Shown piece after piece: positions 17,895 through 26,841 of a DNA stretch of 64,000 bases (the first letter of the stretch is position 1; the number at the start of each line of letters is the position of its first letter). The translations under genes and the position numbers were made by a program. Source of the stretch: Alphaproteobacteria bacterium. GTDB taxonomy: Bacteria; Pseudomonadota; Alphaproteobacteria; Reyranellales; Reyranellaceae. The stretch spans positions 62,001 through 126,000 of the forward strand of contig VGCH01000001.1 of NCBI GenBank assembly GCA_016870115.1, read 5' to 3'. The notes beneath the pieces were generated by a model. It worked only from the letters and a program-made list of their open reading frames with translations. It was not told the origin of the DNA and made no database searches.

Positions 17895-18512
17895 TCAGCT
17901 GCCGGTGCGTCGCATCCAGCGCGCGGTCGCGCGCGCGTCCTGATCGGCGCTGGCCTCGAGCTTCGCCGCGACCCGCGCGCGATCGCCGGCGTCGCGGTTT
18001 TGGCTGAGCTTGAGCTTGGTCTCCAGCCGCTCGATCGGCATCCGGAAGGCGACGATGCCCCGGGTCTGCGCCTCGGCATTGCCGGGGGGCAGCGCGCCCA
18101 GCGTCCAGCCGGCCTCGCCTTCGTAGGCGCGCGCGAGGTCGGCCAGAATGGCGAGCGCCCCCGCGGTCTCGTTGACGATCTCCACCCGACCCCAGGCATG
18201 GACGGTGACATAGTTCCAGGTCGGCACCTTGGCGCCCGGCGTGTACCAGGTCGGCGACACATAGGCGTGCGGCCCCCAGAATAGGGCGAGCGACGGCGTG
18301 CCGCGCGCGAACAGGCGCCAATGCGGGTTGGCCCGCGCCATATGTCCGATCAACGATCCCTGCGGGCCGCCCTCGGCGCGCCACAGCAGCGAGAGGTGCG
18401 TGGTGAGTGGCGCGCCCTCGGCATCGGTCGTGGTGAGCAGCGCCCAGCTGTGCGCGGCCATGATCTCGCGGGCATCGGACTCGGCGCCTTCGAAGTGTTT
18501 CGGAACGTACAT
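17895..18512 (-). CDS. PaiB-like FMN-binding negative transcriptional regulator
   Basis: 205 residues. It begins MYVPKHFEGAESDAREIM, then has SWALLTTTDAEGAPLTTHLSLLW, ANPHWRLF, VSPTWY, KVPTWNYVTVHAWG and the FRMPIERLETKLKLSQNR ending. These are the conserved blocks of the PaiB family (split-barrel flavin fold). Despite the family name, a flavin-dependent enzymatic role is possible. It is divergent from the dienelactone hydrolase gene. A much longer upstream frame is a shadow. Confidence 0.88.
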   Translation of the reverse strand: MYVPKHFEGAESDAREIMAAHSWALLTTTDAEGAPLTTHLSLLWRAEGGPQGSLIGHMARANPHWRLFARGTPSLALFWGPHAYVSPTWYTPGAKVPTWNYVTVHAWGRVEIVNETAGALAILADLARAYEGEAGWTLGALPPGNAEAQTRGIVAFRMPIERLETKLKLSQNRDAGDRARVAAKLEASADQDARATARWMRRTGS

Positions 18513-18587
18513 GGCTGACCTTCCCCGGATCGCTTGAAGCGCGCGGCAATACCATGTCCTATGCCGCCCGGAACGGGAGGATTTCTC

Positions 18588-19256
18588 ATGGGTGAATACA
18601 TCCGGATTGCATCGGCCGCAGGCGAGATCGGCGGCTATCTCGCGACGCCCAAGTCGGCGCCCAAGGGCGGCATCGTCGTGACGATGGAGATTTTCGGCGT
18701 CAACAACCACATCCGCGCCGTGACCGACCGCTTCGCGCGCGACGGCTACCTGGCCCTCGCCCCCTGCCACTTCGACCATATCCGGCCCGGCATCGAACTC
18801 GGCTACACGCCCGAGACCATCCAGGAAGGCCGCGGCCATGTGATGTCGCTCGGCACCGACAAGGCGGTGCAGGACGCCGCCGCCGCCATCGCCGAACTGC
18901 GCAAGCGCGGCGCGAAGAAGGTCGGCATCACCGGCTTCTGCTGGGGCGGTACCGTCACCTGGCTTGCCGCCACACGGCTGAAGCCCGACTGCGCCATCGG
19001 CTACTACGGCGGCGGCATCCATGGCGCCAAGGGCGAGAAGCCCGGCTGCCCGACCATGCTGCATTTCGGCGACAAGGATGCGCACATCCCGATGACGCAT
19101 GTGAACGAACTGCGGGCGCTGCATCCCGGCGTGCAGGTCTTCGACTATCCCGCCGACCACGGCTTCCACTGCGACGAGCGCGGCAGCTACGACGCGCTTG
19201 CCTCCGCGCAGGCCTATGCGCGCACGCTGGAGTTCATGGCCCGTCACGTCGGCTGA
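18588..19256 (+). CDS. Dienelactone hydrolase family protein
   Basis: 222 residues of alpha/beta hydrolase type. The triad is Cys118 in GFCWGG, Asp in GDKDAHIP and His in DHGFHCDERGSY; Glu34 in MEIFG is the conserved helper residue. Dienelactone hydrolases open cis- or trans-dienelactone in chloro-aromatic degradation, but most homologues act on other esters. GGGAGG precedes the ATG. The CoA-transferase gene follows after 8 bases. Confidence 0.9.
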   Translation: MGEYIRIASAAGEIGGYLATPKSAPKGGIVVTMEIFGVNNHIRAVTDRFARDGYLALAPCHFDHIRPGIELGYTPETIQEGRGHVMSLGTDKAVQDAAAAIAELRKRGAKKVGITGFCWGGTVTWLAATRLKPDCAIGYYGGGIHGAKGEKPGCPTMLHFGDKDAHIPMTHVNELRALHPGVQVFDYPADHGFHCDERGSYDALASAQAYARTLEFMARHVG

Positions 19257-19264
19257 GGGCCGCG

Positions 19265-20509
19265 ATGAGCAAGAAACCGCGCCACGTCGCCTACGACCGC
19301 ACCGCGACCGGCCCCCTCGATGGCGTGCGCGTCGTCGACCTGTCGCGGCTGGTGGCGGGCAATGTGCTCACGCTCCAGCTCGCCGATTTCGGCGCCGAGG
19401 TGATCAAGGTCGAGCCGCCGGAGGGCGATTCGCTCCGCTCCTGGCGGGTGCGCGGCGTCGAGACCGCGTGGAAGGTCTATAACCGCAACAAGAAGAGCGT
19501 CGCGCTCGACCTGCGCTCGGAGGCCGGACGGGAAACGGTGCGGGCACTGGTCGCGGGCGCCGCCATCCTCGTCGAGAGCTTCCGGCCCGGCGTCCTCGAA
19601 GAGATGGGACTGGCGCCGGAGAAGCTGCACGCGATCAATCCGAAGCTGGTGGTCGTGCGCATCTCGGGCTGGGGCCAGGACGGCCGCTATCGCCACAAGC
19701 CGGGCTTCGGGACGTTGATCGAGGGCTATAGCGGTTTCGCCTCGATGAACGGATTCGAGGACCGCGAGCCCGTGCTGCCGCCCATGTATCTCGCCGATTG
19801 CGTCGCCGCGCTCTACGGCTACGGCGCCGTCCTGGTGGCGCTGCGCGAGGTCGAAACCAATGGCGGGCGGGGTCAGACCATCGATCTGCCGCTGTTCGAT
19901 CCGCTGTTCTCGGTGCTGGGACCGCAGGCCGCGAACCACCGTCTGACCGGCGAGATCAAGCCGCGTGTCGGCAGCCGCTCGACCAACGCCGGGCCGCGCA
20001 ACGTCTATCGCACGCGCGACGACAAGTGGGTTTGCCTCTCGGCCTCCACGCAATCGATGGCCGAGCGGGTGATGGTCAAGATCGGCCATCCCGAACTGGT
20101 GACGGATCCGCGCTTTCGCACCAACAACGATCGGGTGGAGAACCATGCCGAGCTGGACCGGCTGATCGGCGACTTCGTCGGCGCGCGCGATCTCGCCGAG
20201 AACCTGCGCTACTTCGACGAGGCGGGCGTCACCATCGGGCCGGTCTACGACATTTCCCAGATCGGTCAGGACGACTATGTGCTGGAACGCGGCGCGCTGA
20301 TCGAGATCGACGATGCCGACATGCAGAGCCTGCCGACTCACCCCGTCGTGCCGCGCCTCGACGGCACGCCGGGCGTGTTGCGCCATGGCGCGCCCACGGT
20401 GGGCGAACACAACGAGGCGGTGCTGCGCCCGCTGCTGGGCGAGACCGTCTATGCCGAGCGGCTGGCTGCCGGTGCCATCGTGACACGCAAGGGAGCCGCC
20501 AAGCCGTGA
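19265..20509 (+). CDS. CaiB/BaiF (class III) CoA-transferase
   Basis: 414 residues with the family III hallmarks: GVRVVDLSRLVAGN, LADFGAEVIKVEPPEGD, YNRNKKSVALDL, and the aspartate nucleophile in MYLADCVAALYGYG, followed by GRGQTIDLPLFDPLF. It moves CoA between carboxylates. It overlaps the downstream CoA-ester lyase by 4 bases (GTGA). That pairing suggests activation of a dicarboxylate followed by cleavage, as in itaconate/citramalate or malyl-CoA routes. The actual acid is not known. Confidence 0.9.
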   Translation: MSKKPRHVAYDRTATGPLDGVRVVDLSRLVAGNVLTLQLADFGAEVIKVEPPEGDSLRSWRVRGVETAWKVYNRNKKSVALDLRSEAGRETVRALVAGAAILVESFRPGVLEEMGLAPEKLHAINPKLVVVRISGWGQDGRYRHKPGFGTLIEGYSGFASMNGFEDREPVLPPMYLADCVAALYGYGAVLVALREVETNGGRGQTIDLPLFDPLFSVLGPQAANHRLTGEIKPRVGSRSTNAGPRNVYRTRDDKWVCLSASTQSMAERVMVKIGHPELVTDPRFRTNNDRVENHAELDRLIGDFVGARDLAENLRYFDEAGVTIGPVYDISQIGQDDYVLERGALIEIDDADMQSLPTHPVVPRLDGTPGVLRHGAPTVGEHNEAVLRPLLGETVYAERLAAGAIVTRKGAAKP

Positions 20510-21405
20510 ATCGCCCCCCGCCGCCCGTCTGGCGTTCGATCCTCTATGTGCCCGGCAACGTGCCGCGCTTCATCGACAAGGCCGCCGACCGCGGCGCGGA
20601 TTGCGTGCTGGTCGATCTCGAAGACAGCGTGCAGCCCGCCGACAAGCCGCGGGCGAGAGAGATGCTGGCGGCGACGGTCAAGGCGGTGGGCTCTCGCGGC
20701 GCCGACGTCGCGGTACGTATCAACCGGCCACTGCGCTTGGCGATGGCCGATCTGGACGCGGCGGTCCGGCCGGGCGTTTCGGCGCTCTTCATCACCAAGG
20801 CCGAGGGCGTGCAGCATCTGGCGCTGCTCGACGAGGCGGTGAGCGATCTGGAGCGCGAACGCGGCCTGCCATCGGGCGGCATCGGATTTGCCGCGATGAT
20901 TGAGCACCCACGCGCACTCAAGGAGGCGCACGACATCGCCGAGCGCGCGCCGCGTCTCGTCGGCATGATGTTGGGGGGCGAGGATTTCGCGCTTGAGACC
21001 GGCGCGGTGCCGGGCGACGAGACGCTTGAATTGCCCAAGCGGCTGGTCGCCTTCGCCGCCCAGGCGCACGGCCTTCCGATGTTCGGCATTCTCGGCACCG
21101 TCGCGGACTATTCCGACACCGAAGCCTACCGGCTGAGCGCCGAGCGGGCGCGACGCTTCGGCTTCGCTGGCGGGACCTGCGTGCATCCCGCCCTGGTCGA
21201 GGTCCTGAACCGCGCCTTCACGCCGCTGCCCGAGGAGCTCGCGCACGCCCGCAAGCTGATCGCGGCCGACGACCAGGCGCGCGCCGAGGGGCGCGGCAGT
21301 TTCCAGGTCGACGGCAAGATGATCGACATCCCGGTGATCGACCGCGCCCGCCGGCTGCTGGCACGCGCCGAGGCGATCGAACGGCGCGCCGCTCGCGCCC
21401 GCTGA
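20506..21405 (+). CDS. HpcH/HpaI aldolase / CitE-like CoA-ester lyase
   Basis: 299 residues. RSILYVPGNVPRFIDKAADRGADCVLVDLEDSVQP is the CitE/malyl-CoA lyase N-terminus with the metal-binding Glu-Asp pair. VRINRPLR, AMIEHPRAL and LGGEDFALETGA follow, and CVHPALVEVLNRAF is the late conserved block. It probably cleaves a beta-hydroxyacyl-CoA such as malyl- or citramalyl-CoA. The start is GTG, overlapping the CoA-transferase stop. A longer upstream frame is a shadow. Confidence 0.9.
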   Translation: MNRPPPPVWRSILYVPGNVPRFIDKAADRGADCVLVDLEDSVQPADKPRAREMLAATVKAVGSRGADVAVRINRPLRLAMADLDAAVRPGVSALFITKAEGVQHLALLDEAVSDLERERGLPSGGIGFAAMIEHPRALKEAHDIAERAPRLVGMMLGGEDFALETGAVPGDETLELPKRLVAFAAQAHGLPMFGILGTVADYSDTEAYRLSAERARRFGFAGGTCVHPALVEVLNRAFTPLPEELAHARKLIAADDQARAEGRGSFQVDGKMIDIPVIDRARRLLARAEAIERRAARAR

Positions 21406-21406
21406 C

Positions 21407-22024
21407 ATGGGCGAGGCGCGGCTCGGGGAGTTCCTGATCGCCGTGGTGATCATGGAGCTGACCCCCGGTCCCAACATGGGCTACCTGGCGTCGATCGCGC
21501 TGACCCGGGGGCGACAGGCCGGGCTCTCCGCAAGTCTCGGTGCGGCGCTGGCCTTCGCGCTGGCGCTGGTCGTCGCGCTGGCGGCGCATCGCCTGCTCGC
21601 GCCGCACCTGCATGCCGCCGGGCATGTTCTGGGCGCGCTGGGCGCGGCGTTCTTTCTCTGGATCGGCATCGACGCTTGGCGAGACGCCGGCCGGCCGCCG
21701 ACGCCGCTCGCCGATGTCGCAGCCGGGAACTGGCGACACGCCGCGCGGGGTTGGGCGGCCAACCTGCTCAGTCCCAAGACCTGGCTGTTCTACCTTAGCG
21801 TCGTGCCCGCCTTCGCCGGTGGCGATCTGGCCATGCAGGCGACACTCGGCGGCCTGCATATCGCCGTCTCGACGATCGTCCATGTCGGCATCGTGTTCGC
21901 CGCGGCCGCGTTCGCGCCTGCCTACGCGGCGTCGACGCACACCTTGCGCCTCACCGAGCGTGTATTCGCAGCCTGCCTCATCGCGCTCGGCCTGTGGTTC
22001 GGCTGGCGCGCCATCGCGATGTAG
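21407..22024 (+). CDS. LysE family amino-acid exporter
   Basis: 205 residues with about six membrane helices. The N-terminal VVIMELTPGPNMGYLASIALTRGRQAGL is the LysE/RhtB signature with its GPN motif. NLLSPKTWLFYLSVVPAF is the second conserved block. It exports an amino acid or similar small molecule. It starts 1 base after the CoA-lyase stop, so it is in the same operon. Confidence 0.9.
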   Translation: MGEARLGEFLIAVVIMELTPGPNMGYLASIALTRGRQAGLSASLGAALAFALALVVALAAHRLLAPHLHAAGHVLGALGAAFFLWIGIDAWRDAGRPPTPLADVAAGNWRHAARGWAANLLSPKTWLFYLSVVPAFAGGDLAMQATLGGLHIAVSTIVHVGIVFAAAAFAPAYAASTHTLRLTERVFAACLIALGLWFGWRAIAM

Positions 22025-22103
22025 TGCCCTCCAACGAGACGGATCCGGCGCTCCGCGCGGGATCACACCTGCGATGGGATGAAGGGCGCGCCCTGAAATG
22101 CGA

Positions 22104-22131
22104 AGGCCCCGTCGCGGGTGCGGCGGGGCCT
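22104..22131 (-). terminator. Hairpin terminator between lysE-like gene and petC
   Basis: AGGCCCCG and CGGGGCCT form a perfect 8-base stem around a 12-base loop. On the minus strand it is followed by a weak T-rich stretch (TCGCATTT). It lies past the end of the cytochrome bc1 operon and may also stop transcription from the plus strand. Confidence 0.6.
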
Positions 22132-22180
22132 CGGCTTGGAGCCTCGGTGGTCCGGCTGGAATCCGCCGGGTCGGGGTCGG

Positions 22181-23011
22181 TCAGTGCTTGTCGGCCCAGA
22201 CCTGGCGCTTCACGGCGTACATCAGACCGGTCAGCACCAGCAGGAACAGGAGCACGCGCACGCCGGTCCGCTTGCGGTCTTCCAGCTTGGGCTCCGACGC
22301 CCAGGCCAGGAAGTGCGTCACGTCGGCGGAGAGCTGCTCGAGCGTCGCCTTGGTCCCGTCGACATAGGTCACCTTGTCGGCGGCGAGCGGCGCCGCCATG
22401 GAGATCTTGTAGCCGGGGAAGTACTTGTTGAAGTTCTCGTCCTTGGTGACTTCGAACTTGGCTTTGGGATCGCCCGACGCCTTCTGCACCTGCTTGTCGA
22501 GCTTGGCCTTGTCCTCGGCCGAGAGCTTGGCGTAGTCGGCGTACCCCACCAGGAGCGCATAGGTGTAGTCCGCACCGCCGGCGCGCGCCTTGACGATCAG
22601 GCTGAGGTCCGGCGGCGCCTTGCCCTGGTTGGCGGCGGCCGCGGCGGCGTCGTTGGCGAACGGCTTCTTGAAACGATCCGAGAGACGCGCCGGCCGTTCG
22701 ATCGGCTGGCCCTCGTCATTGAGGTCCGGCACCTGGTACTCGGCCGCGATCGCCTTCACCTGGTTCTCGGTGAGGCCCAGTTCGGTGAGGTTGCGATAGG
22801 CCACCAGCGACAGCGAGTGACAGGCCGTGCAGACTTCCTTGAAGACTTGGAAGCCGCGCTGGGCGGCGGCGCGGTCGTAGGTGCCGAAAGGTCCGGAGAA
22901 GGACCACTTCACCGGCGGCATCGGGAAGATCGAGTCACCGCCGGCGGCGTGGCCGGCGACGGGGGCGAGGGCCGCGAGCGCGACGGCGCTCGCGAGGATC
23001 AGTTTGCGCAT
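22181..23011 (-). CDS. petC: Cytochrome c1 of the bc1 complex
   Basis: 276 residues. A cleavable signal peptide (1-~22) is followed by the heme c domain with CTACH (Cys61, Cys64, His65). VPDLNDEGQPIERPARLSDRFKKPF is the usual c1 core, and a C-terminal membrane anchor (VLLFLLVLTGLMYAVKRQVW) closes it. It accepts electrons from the Rieske protein and passes them to cytochrome c on the periplasmic face. It is the last gene of the petABC operon, 4 bases after petB. Confidence 0.97.
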   Translation of the reverse strand: MRKLILASAVALAALAPVAGHAAGGDSIFPMPPVKWSFSGPFGTYDRAAAQRGFQVFKEVCTACHSLSLVAYRNLTELGLTENQVKAIAAEYQVPDLNDEGQPIERPARLSDRFKKPFANDAAAAAANQGKAPPDLSLIVKARAGGADYTYALLVGYADYAKLSAEDKAKLDKQVQKASGDPKAKFEVTKDENFNKYFPGYKISMAAPLAADKVTYVDGTKATLEQLSADVTHFLAWASEPKLEDRKRTGVRVLLFLLVLTGLMYAVKRQVWADKH

Positions 23012-23015
23012 CGGC

Positions 23016-24251
23016 CTACCCCGCCTTCTTCTTCAGCACCGCGTCGGCGATGCTGTGCGGCAATGGCAGTGGCCGCTCGATCTTGCCCAGCACGGGCAAG
23101 AGAATGAGGAAATGGAAGAAGTAGTAGGCGGTCGCGACCTGACTCAGCGGCACCCAGAAACCTTCCGCCGGGTTGGCGCCGCAGAAGCCGAGAATGACGC
23201 AGTCGATCAGCAGCACGAACACGAACCACTTGTAGATCGGGCGGAAGGTGCAGGACTTCACCCGGCTGGTGTCGAGCCAGGGCAGGATGAAGAGCACGGC
23301 GATCGCGGCGAACATCGCGATCACGCCGCCCAGCTTGTCGGGCACGGCGCGCAGGATCGCGTAGAACGGCAGGAAGTACCATTCCGGCACGATATGCGGC
23401 GGGGTGACCAGCGGGTCGGCCTTCACGTAGTTGTCGGGATGGCCGAGATAGTCCGGCGCGAAGAACACGAACGCGCAGAACACCAGGAGGAACACCATGA
23501 CGCCGAAGCCGTCCTTCATGGTGAGATAGGGGTGGAACGGCACGGTGTCCTGCGGGCCCTTGGGGTCGATGCCCAGCGGATTGTTGGAGCCGTGCTGGTG
23601 CAGCGCGACCACATGCAGCGCGACCACGCCCACGATCACGAAGGGCAGCAGGTAGTGCAGCGCGAAGAAGCGATTGAGCGTCGGGTTCTCGACCGCGAAA
23701 CCGCCCCACAGCCACTCCACGATCGAGGGGCCGACGACCGGGATCGCCGAGAACAGGTTGGTGATGACGGTGGCGCCCCAGAAGCTCATCTGGCCCCACG
23801 GCAGCACGTAGCCCATGAACGCGGTCGCCATCAGCAGCAGCAGGATGACGACGCCCAGGATCCAGAGCAGCTCGCGCGGCGCCTTGTAGGATCCGTAATA
23901 GAGACCGCGGAACATGTGGATGTAGACGGCGATAAAGAAGAACGACGCGCCGTTCATGTGCAGGTCGCGGATCAGCCAGCCCTGCGCCACGTCGCGGTCG
24001 ATGCGCTCGACCGACTGGAACGCGAAGTCGACATGCGCCGTGTAGTTGGTCGCCAGCACCACGCCGGTCGCGATCATCAGCACCAGCAGGATCGTGGCGA
24101 TGGCGCCGAAGTTCCAGAAGTAGTTGACGTTCCGGGGCATCGGGAACGTGTGATACTCCTTCTCGATATACGAGAAGATCGGCAGGCGATGGTCGATCCA
24201 GGCAACGAGCTTGTTGCTGAAGACCGGCGGAGTGCCGTGCTGCGAAGCCAT
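23016..24251 (-). CDS. petB: Cytochrome b of the bc1 complex
   Basis: 411 residues with eight membrane helices. Quinol site residues are visible in [16 protein letters not shown] and in the [28 protein letters not shown] block. The paired heme-b His ligands lie in [24 protein letters not shown] and [24 protein letters not shown]. Length is normal for the mitochondrial/alphaproteobacterial type (not split b6/IV). It lies between petA and petC. Confidence 0.97.
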   Translation of the reverse strand: MASQHGTPPVFSNKLVAWIDHRLPIFSYIEKEYHTFPMPRNVNYFWNFGAIATILLVLMIATGVVLATNYTAHVDFAFQSVERIDRDVAQGWLIRDLHMNGASFFFIAVYIHMFRGLYYGSYKAPRELLWILGVVILLLLMATAFMGYVLPWGQMSFWGATVITNLFSAIPVVGPSIVEWLWGGFAVENPTLNRFFALHYLLPFVIVGVVALHVVALHQHGSNNPLGIDPKGPQDTVPFHPYLTMKDGFGVMVFLLVFCAFVFFAPDYLGHPDNYVKADPLVTPPHIVPEWYFLPFYAILRAVPDKLGGVIAMFAAIAVLFILPWLDTSRVKSCTFRPIYKWFVFVLLIDCVILGFCGANPAEGFWVPLSQVATAYYFFHFLILLPVLGKIERPLPLPHSIADAVLKKKAG

Positions 24252-24273
24252 GTTCTTAGTCTCCTGGACGGCG

Positions 24274-24828
24274 TCAGCCGATGCGAACGAGCGTGTCGCT
24301 CACGAACTGGTAGGGCGGAACCTCGAGGTTCTTGGGCGCCGGTCCCTTTCGGATGCGGCCCGAGGTGTCGTAGTGCGAGCCGTGGCAGGGGCAGAACCAG
24401 CCGCCGAAATTGCCCTTCAGGTCGCCCGACTTGTTGCCCATCGGCACGCAGCCGAGATGGGTGCAGACGCCGACCAGCACGAGCCACTCGGCCTTGTCCT
24501 TCTTCACCCGCGCCGAGTCGGCTTGGGGATCGGGCAGCTCGGAGGTCTTCACGGCCGCGGCCGCCTTGACCTCGTCGGCAGTGCGTCGGCGGATGAACAC
24601 CGGCTTGCCGCGCCACTTCACTGTGATCGCCTGGCCGACCTGCAGCGAGGAGACATTCACCTCGACCGAGGCCAGGGCCAGCGTATCGGCAGCCGGGTTC
24701 AGATTGTTGATGAACGGCCACGCCGTGGCGGCTGCGCCGACCGCGCCCATGGCGCCGGAAGCGACCATGAGGAAGTCGCGGCGCGTCGGATCGCCGTGCG
24801 CGCCGGCGGGAGTGCTGCTGGAAACCAT
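24274..24828 (-). CDS. petA: Rieske iron-sulfur subunit of the bc1 complex
   Basis: 184 residues. The N-terminus has a Tat-type sequence ([19 protein letters not shown]) that also serves as membrane anchor. Cluster ligands are Cys122/His124 in CTHLGC and Cys146/His149 in CPCHGSHYD; Cys127 and Cys148 form the disulfide. It takes electrons from quinol to cytochrome c1. The chosen ATG gives a normal Tat n-region; a longer frame starts at 24942. Confidence 0.95.
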   Translation of the reverse strand: MVSSSTPAGAHGDPTRRDFLMVASGAMGAVGAAATAWPFINNLNPAADTLALASVEVNVSSLQVGQAITVKWRGKPVFIRRRTADEVKAAAAVKTSELPDPQADSARVKKDKAEWLVLVGVCTHLGCVPMGNKSGDLKGNFGGWFCPCHGSHYDTSGRIRKGPAPKNLEVPPYQFVSDTLVRIG

Positions 24829-24858
24829 CTCTTTTCGGGTCCCTCGGAATTCTTCCCC

Positions 24859-24888
24859 TTTAAACAAGGAAAGCCCCTTTTGTTTCAA
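24859..24888 (-). promoter_or_regulatory. petA: Candidate promoter of petABC
   Basis: On the minus strand TTGAAA is followed after 18 bases by TTTAAA, about 30 bases before the petA start. It is a plausible housekeeping promoter by spacing and composition only. Confidence 0.35.
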
Positions 24889-24981
24889 GACACTGTGAGG
24901 TCGCAGGAGCCGCACCCCCTTCTCTGTGACAGCGTGCCGCATACGGCTTGCTTTCGCGTCGCGGACAGGGCCTGACGGGAC

Positions 24982-25440
24982 ATGCGTTTGGCGCTGTATC
25001 AGCCCGACATTCCGCAGAATCTGGGGGCGGCGCTCCGCCTTGCGGCCTGCCTCGCCGTGCCGGTCGATCTCATCGAACCGTGCGGGTTTCCCGTGGACGA
25101 CCGGCGGCTGCGCCGCGCGGCGATGGACTATGGCGGCCTAGCCGAGCTGGTGCGCCACGACTCCTGGGACGCTTTCCGGCGCGCCCGACCCACCGGCCGG
25201 CTCGTGCTGCTCACCACCGCCGGCGAGGTCGCGCTGCCGTCGGCGCGCTTCGAGACCGGCGATACGCTGCTGCTGGGCCGCGAGAGCGCCGGCGTGCCGT
25301 CCGAAGTGCAGGCGGCGGCCGATCTGCGGCTGCGCATTCCGATGCGCGCGGGTTTGCGTTCGCTCAATGTCGTCAACGCGGCCGCAATGGTATTGGGCGA
25401 GGCCCTGCGACAGACACGCGGATACGACGGACTCTCATGA
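24982..25440 (+). CDS. trmL: tRNA (cytidine(34)-2'-O)-methyltransferase
   Basis: 152 residues, the short SPOUT type. [22 protein letters not shown] opens the fold, [13 protein letters not shown] is motif 2, and [24 protein letters not shown] is the trefoil-knot AdoMet site. It methylates the wobble ribose of tRNA-Leu. The stop overlaps the hemF ATG by 4 bases, and the gene is divergent from petA. Confidence 0.93.
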   Translation: MRLALYQPDIPQNLGAALRLAACLAVPVDLIEPCGFPVDDRRLRRAAMDYGGLAELVRHDSWDAFRRARPTGRLVLLTTAGEVALPSARFETGDTLLLGRESAGVPSEVQAAADLRLRIPMRAGLRSLNVVNAAAMVLGEALRQTRGYDGLS

Positions 25441-26354
25441 CCAACGCTCCCCGCCATGCCACCCGGCCCGAAGGACCCTCGCCTCTGCCCGACGCCGCCA
25501 CGCTCGGCGCGCGCAAGGATCAGGCGCGTGTCTGGTTCGAAACGCTGCGCGACCGAATTTGTGCGGCGTTCGAGACGTTGGAAGACCAACTGAGCGGCAC
25601 GCACAGCGATCTGCCGGCCGGCCGGTTCGTGCGGAATCGCTGGACCCGTGGCAGCGGCGGGGCGGACCCGGGCGGCGGGACCATGGCGGTGATGCGGGGC
25701 CGCGTCTTTGAGAAGGTCGGCGTCAACGTCTCGACCGTCCAGGGCGAGTTCAGCCCCGAGTTCCGCGCCCAGATCCCGGGGGCCGCGCAGGACCCGCGCT
25801 TCTTCGCCTCCGGCATATCGTTGGTGGCGCATCTGCGGTCGCCCCGCGTGCCGGCGGTGCACATGAACACGCGCTTCATCGCGACCACGCGCGCCTGGTT
25901 CGGCGGCGGCGCCGATCTCACGCCGATGGTTGCCTATGCGCCCGACACCGATGCTTTCCACGCCGCGCTACGGGCGTGCTGCGACCGGCATGCGCCCGAC
26001 TACCACGCGCGCTTCAAGGAGTGGTGCGACGAGTACTTCTTCCTGCCGCACCGCGCCGAACCGCGCGGCATCGGCGGAATCTTCTACGACTATCTCGATA
26101 GCGGCGACTGGGCGGCCGATTTCGCGTTCACCCGCGATGTCGGCGAAACCTTCCTCGCGATCTATCCCGAGCTGGTGCGCCGTCACATGAACGAGAGCTG
26201 GACCGCGGCCGAACGCGAACACCAGCTCGTGCGGCGCGGCCGCTACGCGGAGTTCAATCTCCTGCACGATCGCGGCACGCGCTTTGGTCTGATGACCGGC
26301 GGCAATGTCGAGGCGATCCTGATGTCGCTGCCGCCCGAGGCGCGCTGGCCGTAA
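25437..26354 (+). CDS. hemF: Oxygen-dependent coproporphyrinogen III oxidase
   Basis: 305 residues. Family blocks are intact: [76 protein letters not shown] and the ending [35 protein letters not shown]. It converts coproporphyrinogen III to protoporphyrinogen IX using O2 in heme synthesis. It is translationally coupled to trmL and lies near the heme-using bc1 operon. Confidence 0.97.
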   Translation: MTNAPRHATRPEGPSPLPDAATLGARKDQARVWFETLRDRICAAFETLEDQLSGTHSDLPAGRFVRNRWTRGSGGADPGGGTMAVMRGRVFEKVGVNVSTVQGEFSPEFRAQIPGAAQDPRFFASGISLVAHLRSPRVPAVHMNTRFIATTRAWFGGGADLTPMVAYAPDTDAFHAALRACCDRHAPDYHARFKEWCDEYFFLPHRAEPRGIGGIFYDYLDSGDWAADFAFTRDVGETFLAIYPELVRRHMNESWTAAEREHQLVRRGRYAEFNLLHDRGTRFGLMTGGNVEAILMSLPPEARWP

Positions 26355-26433
26355 AGGGTCCTGGTGGTCTCAAGTGACAACGAGAGACGTTTCTGGGCTC
26401 CACAACACGGCCGCGGCTCTGCGCAGGCTCCGA

Positions 26434-26841
26434 CTATGCCCGGCTGCGCGCGAACAGGGCGCCCAGGGCGTAGGGCGTGCCGGCAACCGCTAGGATCAGC
26501 AACGGATAGGGCGCGCCCCACTGGACGGCGAAGCGGTCGAGGAAGACCGTCACGTCCTCATCAAAGGTGAGTCGCGCGTAAGCGTAGTCGGCCGCGAGCA
26601 CAGACACCGTCCAAAGGCCGCCCGCCAGCAGCGCCGCACCCCGCCAGCCCGGACCGCGCGTGCGCCGGGCATGGATCAACGCCAGCAGCAGCACATAAGG
26701 CAGCGGCACCAGCGTCTCGTACCACTCGACCGCGCGCACCCCGAGCGCCTGCGCGATCCAGGTGTCGCCGATCATGTTGTTGGCGAGCAGCAGGCATACG
26801 AGCGCCAGCCACAGCGCGAAGGCGAGGCCCGGACGGATCAT
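26434..26841 (-). CDS. Hypothetical four-helix membrane protein
   Basis: 135 residues with four predicted membrane helices (~5-22, ~45-58, ~68-90, ~110-130). I do not recognise the family. The ATG (MIRPGLAFALWLALVC) overlaps the 3' end of the CCA-adding enzyme gene by 4 bases, so it is likely co-transcribed. A longer frame that runs into that gene is a shadow. Confidence 0.65.
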   Translation of the reverse strand: MIRPGLAFALWLALVCLLLANNMIGDTWIAQALGVRAVEWYETLVPLPYVLLLALIHARRTRGPGWRGAALLAGGLWTVSVLAADYAYARLTFDEDVTVFLDRFAVQWGAPYPLLILAVAGTPYALGALFARSRA

